From the NCBI GenBank assembly GCA_047639615.1, contig JBLIOL010000154.1, positions 1 to 12,339 of the forward strand: DNA of 12,339 nucleotides, in the 5' to 3' direction. This document shows positions 1 to 6,107 of the stretch, piece by piece. Position 1 is the first letter of the stretch. Each line of letters opens with the position of its first letter. The stretch is from CAYWNK01 sp047639615 (GTDB lineage: Bacteria; Planctomycetota; UBA1135; GCA-002686595). The notes beneath the pieces were generated by a model that saw only the letters and a program-made list of their open reading frames with translations, searched no databases and was not told the DNA's origin. Position numbers and translations under genes: made by a program.

Positions 1-2399
1 AGCAAGCCAAGGCAATGGACCCCACGCTCCTGGCTCTGATGCTCGACGTCTCACCGCACAACCGCGCTTCGCGAGCATCACTGCTCGGTACAAGCGCCGG
101 CACCCGCCGCGCCTGGGAGCGCGCACGCGCAGGAGGCTTGCGTGCGGAAACCGTGCTAGCCAAGACCAAGGACCCTTGGCTGCTCTCGGCCCGGCGTCGC
201 TTCGTTCCCTCCGCCCTCGCCGGCGGCGCGCCCTCCGGCAACGAGGTGCTGCACAAGAACAACTGGTGGTTCGAACAACACCTGCAGTCGCCGACGCTGT
301 TCACCACCGAAGAGCACATGGACCTGGTCAGCTTCCTCTGGCTGGACATGCCCGACGATGTGCGCATCAAGCAGCTGCGCACCATCGTCCGCATCCTCGC
401 TAACGGGGCCCAGTTGAATCGGCGCGTGCTGCCGAACTTTGACGAACGCATGCGCCGCCTGCTCAAGGAGGAGAGTGTCGGGGTCGTCAGCCTCGCCATT
501 CAGCTCTGCGCCGCGCGCGCCTTCCCGAATGCCCCGGAACACATCCTAGAGTGCCTCGAAAGCACCGCATCCCGCAGCCTCGCCATAGACGCGGCCATCG
601 GGATGCACCACCTGCGTGCGCAGCTGAAGCCCACGGAACGCGCGCGGCTCTACACATTCTACGAAGAGAGCAGCGAGTGGACCGGCGGCGGCAGTTTCCG
701 CCCTACCCTGACTTCCTTGCTGGAAGCTCTTGTGGCATCCACCCCCGATCAGGAGCTCTTGCAACTGGCCGCGGAAGGACAGCTAGGAGCAACCGCCCTA
801 GCGACGGCTCTCGCAGGCCGTCCGGCCCTCAGCGCCGACCTGGCGCCTGCCCTGCGTGCCGTGTGGGAAGCCTGGGGCGCGGACGACGCGCTCGAGCCCG
901 CCGCCCAACTGAGTTTGCGGCGCGGCTTGCTACGCGCCATGCGAGGTGGCGGCGCCGCCCTAGCACCCATGGCCCCTTGGCTACGCACACTTCACGAGGA
1001 GCAGAAAAATCTAGCCGGAGAAGTGCTGCTACTGCTGGCTGATCTAAAGGAGCCCGCGGACTTCGCGCTCATGGCGCAGGGCTTGAGTTCGGGTCGCTTT
1101 GAAGTGCGTGAGGCCTGCGCGCGCTACCTGCTACCGCGCGCGGAACGTCCCACGGACCCCGCACTGGTCTGGAAATCCCTGGCCAAGGCACGCAGCCTGG
1201 GCGCACGCACGGGAGTCCGCTTAGCACGCGTGGTCGCGCGCTGGTTGGAGGTGCCCGACCCCGTGACGGATCCCGAGCGCTGGCCCGACGAACTGCTGCG
1301 CTTGGAGCGCGCCCACGCCGAGTGCTACCCCGCCTGGACAGTACCCGTCCCCGGCCCCCAGGACGGCGCCACCTGGAGCCACGAACAGCTGCTCGGATTC
1401 CTAGAGCGCACGATCGAGCGCCCCGCCTCCCCCGCGCGCGGTGCCCAGGTCTTCGGCGAACTGGGCTGCGACGCCTGCCACGTACTCGGCGGCCGCGGCG
1501 GCGGCGGCGGCGGCTGGGGTCCGTCCTTGGATGGCGTCACACGCAGGCTCGCCACGCCCGCACTACTCAAAGCGATCCTCGAGCCCTCAGCGGAAGTCGC
1601 CGACCGCTACGCCTCAAGCCGACTAACCCTAGCCGACGGAACCCTGCACGAAGGCCGCGTAGCACGCGAGGATGCAAGCTTGGTGGAGCTCTGGTTGCCG
1701 GCCGGCACGCGCCTGCGCCTAAACCGCCGCGAAGTGCTCAGCATCGAGCCCTCGCAGGTCTCCCCCATGCCCACCGGCCTGCTCGCCAGCGCGACCCTCG
1801 AGCAACTGCGCGACCTCTTCGCCTACATGGCCGCCGACGGTGCAGTCACCCCCGGAGACGCCGCCGGCGCGGCTTGGATCGACCTCCTATCCGACCAAAA
1901 CCGTGCCAACTGGGGCGGCACTCTGGCCGGTTGGCGACTGCTCGGAAAGGTCCTCGAAGGCACCGCCGAAGACCTGCCCTTCAGCACCTACATGGTCTAC
2001 CAGCAGCCCTTCGCCGACTTCGAAGTGGAGTTCGATGTGTTCGCCCAGGACGCCAACTCGGGCCTGCAATACCGCAGCCTGGTCGATCCAAACAAGCCCG
2101 ATCTTGTGGGTTACCAAGCCGACATAGGCAAGGCCTGGTGGGGCTCGCTCTTCGCCACCGACGGCCGCGGCGCCATCGCCCAACCGGAGCGCATCCTGCT
2201 GAAGGACGGCGTCTATTGGAAAGGCTGGAACCACTACCACCTACGCATCCAAGGCGACCGCCACATCATCGAGCTCAACGGCAACCCCATGGTCGACGCC
2301 CGCGACGACGTCTTCACCGAAGGCCTCTTCGCCCTGCAACTTCACCAGAAGATGAAGATGCAGGTCTGGTTCACCAACCTGCGTGTCAGACCTCTCTAG
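1..2399 (+). CDS. HEAT-like / Planctomycete-type cytochrome c / DUF1080 fusion protein (5' partial)
   Basis: Predicted exported c-type cytochrome fused to a sugar-active domain. Residues are numbered from the ATG at 15. Residues ~90-430 are helical, Leu/Ala-rich and HEAT-like. A heme-binding domain follows at ~475-610: CxxCH at C485-H489, a Gly-rich loop, a GPSLDGV element, the LADGTLHEGRV strand pair and Met585 in SPMPTGLL as a likely distal ligand. This is the layout of the Pirellula/Verrucomicrobium heme-binding domain (TIGR02603). Residues ~620-794 match DUF1080, a beta-sandwich family (3-keto-disaccharide hydrolase) with WIDLL near its start and a VWFTNLRVRPL end. The frame stays open from the ATG to the window edge. 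There is no signal peptide after the ATG although heme attachment requires export, and no good ribosome site, so the true start is probably upstream. Inferred role: envelope redox linked to oxidation or hydrolysis of glycosides. The substrate cannot be read from the sequence. The TAG stop lies inside the palindrome described next. Confidence 0.88.
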   Translation, partial: QAKAMDPTLLALMLDVSPHNRASRASLLGTSAGTRRAWERARAGGLRAETVLAKTKDPWLLSARRRFVPSALAGGAPSGNEVLHKNNWWFEQHLQSPTLFTTEEHMDLVSFLWLDMPDDVRIKQLRTIVRILANGAQLNRRVLPNFDERMRRLLKEESVGVVSLAIQLCAARAFPNAPEHILECLESTASRSLAIDAAIGMHHLRAQLKPTERARLYTFYEESSEWTGGGSFRPTLTSLLEALVASTPDQELLQLAAEGQLGATALATALAGRPALSADLAPALRAVWEAWGADDALEPAAQLSLRRGLLRAMRGGGAALAPMAPWLRTLHEEQKNLAGEVLLLLADLKEPADFALMAQGLSSGRFEVREACARYLLPRAERPTDPALVWKSLAKARSLGARTGVRLARVVARWLEVPDPVTDPERWPDELLRLERAHAECYPAWTVPVPGPQDGATWSHEQLLGFLERTIERPASPARGAQVFGELGCDACHVLGGRGGGGGGWGPSLDGVTRRLATPALLKAILEPSAEVADRYASSRLTLADGTLHEGRVAREDASLVELWLPAGTRLRLNRREVLSIEPSQVSPMPTGLLASATLEQLRDLFAYMAADGAVTPGDAAGAAWIDLLSDQNRANWGGTLAGWRLLGKVLEGTAEDLPFSTYMVYQQPFADFEVEFDVFAQDANSGLQYRSLVDPNKPDLVGYQADIGKAWWGSLFATDGRGAIAQPERILLKDGVYWKGWNHYHLRIQGDRHIIELNGNPMVDARDDVFTEGLFALQLHQKMKMQVWFTNLRVRPL

Positions 2400-2565
2400 C
2401 AGCCCGCTTAAAAAACAGCGACTTGTCGCTCGGCTCCCACGAAGCGCCTAGCTGCGTTCCCAGACGCCCCAAATAGCCACCACTATGGGGGGAACCTGTC
2501 GCCTTGCCAGACGATCCGTGGAAACCAATCGCTGGGCCGTTGTTTTTTAAGCGGCCTGCTAGGGA
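2393..2565. repeat. Long imperfect palindrome filling a convergent intergenic gap
   Basis: The left arm beginning CTAGCAGCCCGCTTAAAAAA (2396) is repeated in inverted orientation at the right end (2541-2562, read on the - strand as CTAGCAGGCCGCTTAAAAAA). The outer 22 bp match at 21 positions. The similarity continues inward for about 40 more positions at roughly 60% identity, and most of the differences are transitions. At the exact centre is a small hairpin: ATAG (2473-2476) pairs with CTAT (2483-2486), and CCCC (2467-2470) pairs with G residues from 2487. The whole block is therefore one hairpin of about 170 nt. It begins at the stop codon of the upstream cytochrome gene and ends next to the stop codon of the methyltransferase. 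It could be an extended bidirectional terminator or a small MITE/ERIC-like palindromic unit. CTAG at both ends could be part of the arms or a target duplication. Confidence 0.8.
2410..2430 (-). terminator. Rho-independent terminator for the methyltransferase gene
   Basis: On the - strand an AGCGA/TCGCT stem with a 4-nt loop (2417-2430) is followed after one G by six consecutive T (2415-2410), the classic intrinsic terminator form. It lies about 135 nt downstream of the methyltransferase stop codon and inside the left arm of the large palindrome. On the + strand, the mirror-image run of six T at 2543-2548 sits within GGCCG...CGGCC (2535-2556) and could end transcription of the cytochrome gene in the same way, although the + strand hairpin is less tidy. 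Confidence 0.6.
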
Positions 2566-3183
2566 CTACTTCGTGCTGCGCGCCACGCCGCGGTATTGGA
2601 AGCTCGAGTGCTTGGCGCCGGGGCCGTAGAAGGTCTTGAGTTCGAGGATCTCGAAGCCCGCGGACTCGATCAGCCCATCTATGGGGATGTTCACGTTGCA
2701 GCCGCCGAAGAGCGCCTTGGAGATGAAGTTGACGCGGTCTTGGAAGCGCGCCATCTTGGGCTCGTCGGAGCGGCCGTGCTCGGCGAAGTGCAGATCGCCG
2801 CCGGGCTTGAGCACGCGCCGGATTTCGCCCAGGGCGGCCAGGCGATCGGGGATGGTGCACAGGCTCCAAGTGGAGAGGGCGCCGTCCGCGGTGTCGCTAT
2901 CAAGAGCGATGGTCTGGCCATCGAGACCGGCCCAGCTCACGTTGGCCTGGGCTTTGGCGATGCGCTCGGCGGCCAGCTTGCGCCCCACCAAGTCGGGGTC
3001 GACCGCATGGATGCGCTGCACCTCATCGGGGTAGGCTGGCAGATTGTGGCCGGCTCCGAAACCCACCTCTAGCACATCCCCAGATAGGCCCTTGGCGCAC
3101 AGGCGGCGCCATTCGAGACGCTCCGCACTGTCCATCGCGCGCGCCATCAAGCGCGGGAGAATCTTGTCCCTATACAAACCCAT
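2566..3183 (-). CDS. Class I SAM-dependent methyltransferase, METTL7/UbiE-like
   Basis: A 205-residue cytosolic methyltransferase that should transfer a methyl group from S-adenosylmethionine. The SAM-binding motif I is VLEVGFGAGHNLPAYP (residues ~36-51). The acidic residue after strand 2 is in HAVDPD. Motif II/post-II is visible as LSTWSLCTIPD, and motif III as EIRRVLKPGGDLHFAEHG, giving a complete Rossmann methyltransferase core. The second half, with ALFGGCNVNIPIDGLIESAGFEILEL, resembles the METTL7 (TMT1) branch, whose animal members methylate thiols and which has many bacterial homologues annotated only as class I methyltransferases. There is no signal peptide or membrane segment. The ATG at 3183 follows a leader without a clear Shine-Dalgarno site. 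The gene is divergent from the small + strand gene, with 71 bp between them, and converges on the cytochrome gene. The substrate is unknown, and a UbiE-like small-molecule or lipid acceptor is equally possible. Confidence 0.88.
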   Translation of the reverse strand: MGLYRDKILPRLMARAMDSAERLEWRRLCAKGLSGDVLEVGFGAGHNLPAYPDEVQRIHAVDPDLVGRKLAAERIAKAQANVSWAGLDGQTIALDSDTADGALSTWSLCTIPDRLAALGEIRRVLKPGGDLHFAEHGRSDEPKMARFQDRVNFISKALFGGCNVNIPIDGLIESAGFEILELKTFYGPGAKHSSFQYRGVARSTK

Positions 3184-3201
3184 GAACCCAGTAAAGCAAG
3201 G

Positions 3202-3213
3202 AGGGGCGCCCCT
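3202..3213. promoter_or_regulatory. 12-bp perfect palindrome in a divergent promoter region (candidate operator)
   Basis: AGGGGCGCCCCT reads the same on both strands and sits close to the middle of the 71-bp gap between the methyltransferase start (3183) and the small + strand gene start (3255). This is where a dimeric regulator or overlapping promoters would be expected. No convincing -35/-10 pair is visible on either strand. The palindrome could also be a chance product of the GC-rich composition. Confidence 0.3.
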
Positions 3214-3254
3214 GAGATGAATAGGCTGGCTGATTCCACGTAGACTGCCCCAGC

Positions 3255-3704
3255 ATGCTCACCGCCACCCACGCTGGATTCTTCGCACGCCGCTTCGAAA
3301 TCCGTGGCACGGGCGGCAAGGCCGTCACCCTGCGGATCATGGGTATGCGGGCTGCCGGCCACTACAACTGGGAAGGAGACAGCTTCGTCGCCCGTGCCGA
3401 GGGCTTTGGCGGACGCTTCAATCTCGAGCGCCGCGGCAAGGTGGTGGCCTACGCCAACAAGAGCTTCTTCTCGCGCCGAATGGACGTCTTCATGAACGGA
3501 GCGATCTTCGAACTGAAGGCCGTGCACCCCTTCTCGCGCGACTACATGGTCCGCCAGGACAGCCTGATGGTCGGCACGATCAGCAGCGAGATGTGCCTCA
3601 CCCGAGACCTGAAGGCCAAGCTCCCGGATAGCTTCAGCATCCCCCAGCAGATGTTCCTGCTGTGGCTCGTGAGCTGGATGCAACGCCAGCGGCGCAACAC
3701 CTAG
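3255..3704 (+). CDS. Small hypothetical protein, possible LURP-one/tubby-like fold
   Basis: A 149-residue protein with no firm family assignment. It is made of alternating short beta-strand segments, basic and aromatic: FFARRFEIRG, FGGRFNLERRGKVVAYANKSFFSRRMDVFMNG and FSRDYMVRQDSLMVGTISSE. It ends in a single hydrophobic helix (QQMFLLWLVSWMQ, ~130-142) followed by basic residues. The repeated pattern of a strand, a 'gkvv' turn, a 'kSFFSRRmdv' strand and a buried C-terminal helix is what LURP-one/YxjI/scramblase-like (tubby-fold) proteins look like. I infer that fold from pattern only. There is no signal peptide. The start ATG gives a natural N-terminus but has only a poor ribosome site. The gene converges with the octaheme cytochrome gene, leaving 11 bp between stop codons and no terminator. 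Its length and codon use resemble its neighbours, so it is probably real. Confidence 0.72.
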   Translation: MLTATHAGFFARRFEIRGTGGKAVTLRIMGMRAAGHYNWEGDSFVARAEGFGGRFNLERRGKVVAYANKSFFSRRMDVFMNGAIFELKAVHPFSRDYMVRQDSLMVGTISSEMCLTRDLKAKLPDSFSIPQQMFLLWLVSWMQRQRRNT

Positions 3705-3715
3705 GACCGTGGGCC

Positions 3716-6007
3716 CTACTCCCCCGCTGCCTGACGGCGCTCGATCTCGGCCATGAACTGCGCCGGTCCGGGCTCCTCCGGCACGAGCTCCGCCAGCTTC
3801 TTAGCCCAGGCCATGGCCGCGCCATAACGGCTTTGGGTCAAGTATAGATTGGCGAGGGCGTAGACAAAGTCGGGATTGCCCGGCTCCAAGTCCGTAGCCG
3901 TACTGAGGGCTGCTTCCGCATCGAGGCCGCGCTCGAGCTGCTGATACACGAGGCCCAAGTTGTAGTGCACCCGCGCACGATCCGGCAGACGCCGGGCAGC
4001 GACGACCAGGGCCTCCGCGCAGGCCTCCATTTCCTGCATCTGTCCCAGCAAGAGCCCCATGGAGTAGTGCAACTCGCCCTCCTCCGGGTGCCGAACGAGG
4101 GCCTCAGCCAGAAGCTCCTTGGCCGCCGGCGCGCGCCCCGTGCTCGAGAGCAAGTTGGCCAGGTTGAAGACCGCTGGCAGGAAGTCCTGGTCCAGGTACA
4201 GAGCGCGCAGATAGGCCTCCGCCGCGCCCTCTTGATCGCCGCAGTCCGCCAGGTAGGTGCCGTAGTTCAAGGAAGCCGAGGGCGTGTCTGCATTGGCTTC
4301 GAAGACTTCCAATAGCTCAGCCTTGGCCTGGGCGTAGCTCGTGTCCCCCTGTGCCTCGAGCACCTGTCCAGCCTGCCCAGCTAGAGCACGTGCCGCCGCA
4401 ATACGCACGCGGCGCACGGGGTCCGCAAGCAAGGGCTGAATGCGCTGCAAGCGCACCTGCAAGGGCACTTCCTCCAGCCGGTCCAAGGCCGCGCTGCGCA
4501 CCAGCGCATCCGCGTCACCTAGGGCCGCCAGCTTGACCTGCTCCGCGCCCGGATAAGCACCCAAGAGATCCAGAGCCGTCGCGCGCACGATGCCCGCCTG
4601 CTCCGGATCCATGGCAATCCCCGCCAGTGCCTGAGCGGCCGCCGGGTGGCCTATGCGCCCAGCCGCAAAGACCGGTCCCACGTGCGGCGCCGGCTCCTCG
4701 CCCGTCCATTCCTTGATCGCCGCCGCAGCCCAGGCCGGCGTTTGATCCTCATGGCATGCATTGCACGCATTGGGAGTACCGATGGCCTCGCTCAAATCAG
4801 GCCGCGGAATGCGCAGGCTGTGATCGTAACGCTCATCGATTTGCATGTAGGTACGCTCGGGCATGTGGCATGCCACGCAGCGCGCGCCTTCGGAATCCTG
4901 AGCATGATGATGGTGCTCTGGACTGGCGTAGTTCTTGACCGTGAGCGTTTCGAAGCGATCGAGCGGCGCCGACTCCGAGTGACACTGCATGCAAACGCCG
5001 TCGCCCGGCACCCACAGATCGAGTGAGTGCGGGTCATGACAATCGGAACAGGCCACCCCCATCTTGTGCATGCGGCTCTGCATGAAGGAGCCCATCACAT
5101 AGACCTCATCCTGCATCTGCCCGTCGGCGTAATAGAGCGACTCGCGCAGGGGCTCGATCCCGAAGCGATCATGGAAATCACGCCCGGTGTAGGCATCGGT
5201 AGTGAGTGCCGAGCGACGCGAGTGGCAAGCCGCGCAGGAATCCAGCTGGGTCTGCTGATCGCCCCGGCGCAGACTCACCGCGAGCCCGCTCTCACCCAGC
5301 TTCGGCTGCCAACCAGCGCCGGCCGCGCGCGCCAACTCCACGTGCTCCGAACCCGGACCGTGGCAGGCCTGGCAGCCCACATCGATCTCGTGCCAGGTGG
5401 TGTCGTAGGTATCGGTGGCGGGATCGTAGTTCTTCCGTAGGTGCGTCGAATGGCAGTCCGCGCACATCAGGTTCCAGTTCTGGAAGCGACCGGTCCAATG
5501 CAGAGTGTCGTCCGGCGCGAAGCGATCCTCCGGGTAGAGACTGAACCAGCGTTTGTCGTCTGTATCCCAAGCCACGGTCAAGCACTGCAGCCGACCACCC
5601 GGGAAGCTGATCAGATACTGCTGCAGGGGCTCGACCCCAAACACGTAGTCGATCGCATAGTCCTGTAGCTGCCCATCCGGGCCTTCGGCGTTGACCCAGT
5701 AGCCACCGTCCCTGCGGAAGAAGCGCGTGACGAGCCCCAGGGATTCGAAGCTCGCATCCTCGAAATCCCCCAGCACGGTCGACTCATCCGCCGGCTGCAT
5801 AGCCAGGTCATGGTGCGAACCCTGCCAGCCCTTGGCTTGATCCGCGTGACACTCAGCGCAGCTAGCACTGTCCACATAGGCCGCGTGGGATGGATGCTCC
5901 TGGGAGTGGGCGTGGTCCGCCTGCTCCCCGCCCCCATCAGCACAACCAAGGCCCAGGAGGAGCGACACCAACAAGAACACGCACAGGGTCGGATTGGGGT
6001 TAGACAC
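3716..6007 (-). CDS. Octaheme c-type cytochrome lipoprotein with HEAT and TPR repeats
   Basis: A 763-residue exported multiheme cytochrome. The chosen GTG start at 6007 gives a hydrophobic leader ending in the lipobox LGLGC (C22), so it should be a lipid-anchored envelope protein. The frame stays open upstream to 6151, but that part would overlap the protease gene and has no signal peptide. The n-region has no positive charge, so TTG at 6049 or CTG at 6028, which add Arg, remain possible. Eight CxxCH heme sites start at C50, C182, C212, C258, C320, C339, C377 and C415, and His residues are abundant around them (HAHSQEHPSH, HHHH at 365-368). Residues ~430-580 look like HEAT repeats, and ~585-763 are TPRs with clear 34-residue spacing. 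The heme part resembles the cytochrome c554/doubled-CxxCH families. Likely role: electron transfer at the envelope with partner docking through the repeats. The electron donor, acceptor and any enzymatic activity are unknown. Confidence 0.9.
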   Translation of the reverse strand: MSNPNPTLCVFLLVSLLLGLGCADGGGEQADHAHSQEHPSHAAYVDSASCAECHADQAKGWQGSHHDLAMQPADESTVLGDFEDASFESLGLVTRFFRRDGGYWVNAEGPDGQLQDYAIDYVFGVEPLQQYLISFPGGRLQCLTVAWDTDDKRWFSLYPEDRFAPDDTLHWTGRFQNWNLMCADCHSTHLRKNYDPATDTYDTTWHEIDVGCQACHGPGSEHVELARAAGAGWQPKLGESGLAVSLRRGDQQTQLDSCAACHSRRSALTTDAYTGRDFHDRFGIEPLRESLYYADGQMQDEVYVMGSFMQSRMHKMGVACSDCHDPHSLDLWVPGDGVCMQCHSESAPLDRFETLTVKNYASPEHHHHAQDSEGARCVACHMPERTYMQIDERYDHSLRIPRPDLSEAIGTPNACNACHEDQTPAWAAAAIKEWTGEEPAPHVGPVFAAGRIGHPAAAQALAGIAMDPEQAGIVRATALDLLGAYPGAEQVKLAALGDADALVRSAALDRLEEVPLQVRLQRIQPLLADPVRRVRIAAARALAGQAGQVLEAQGDTSYAQAKAELLEVFEANADTPSASLNYGTYLADCGDQEGAAEAYLRALYLDQDFLPAVFNLANLLSSTGRAPAAKELLAEALVRHPEEGELHYSMGLLLGQMQEMEACAEALVVAARRLPDRARVHYNLGLVYQQLERGLDAEAALSTATDLEPGNPDFVYALANLYLTQSRYGAAMAWAKKLAELVPEEPGPAQFMAEIERRQAAGE

Positions 6008-6053
6008 AGGCCCGCATTGTAGATGCAGCGACCGGCCGCCGCCAAGCAACGAA

Positions 6054-6089
6054 CGCGCCCCGCCCCGCCCGCTGGCGGGACGGGGCGCG
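6054..6089 (-). terminator. Strong 16-bp GC hairpin between protease and octaheme genes
   Basis: The arms 6054-6069 and 6074-6089 pair over 16 bp around a 4-nt loop. Read on the - strand, the only non-Watson-Crick position becomes a G-U wobble, so the structure is complete in the transcript that leaves the protease gene. It starts 18 nt past the protease stop codon. The bases downstream on the - strand are only moderately T-rich (GTTCGTTGCTT), so it may end transcription without a U-tract, or protect the 3' end of the protease mRNA and reduce read-through into the cytochrome gene. Confidence 0.65.
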
Positions 6090-6107
6090 CCCGAGGATTT
6101 GGACACC

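Noticed and set aside
1322..2476. 384-residue open frame on the + strand inside the cytochrome/DUF1080 gene.
   Set aside because: It is Arg/Pro-rich with no domain, typical of a +1 shadow in GC-rich coding DNA.
2393..2565. Integron attC recombination site, suggested by a long imperfect hairpin between genes.
   Set aside because: The ends lack the RYYYAAC/GTTRRRY core sites of attC, the flanking genes are convergent rather than co-oriented cassettes, and no integrase is nearby.
2483..2869. 128-residue - strand frame overlapping the methyltransferase 3' half.
   Set aside because: It is Arg-rich, out of frame with the clear methyltransferase motifs, and extends into the palindrome. It looks like a shadow frame.
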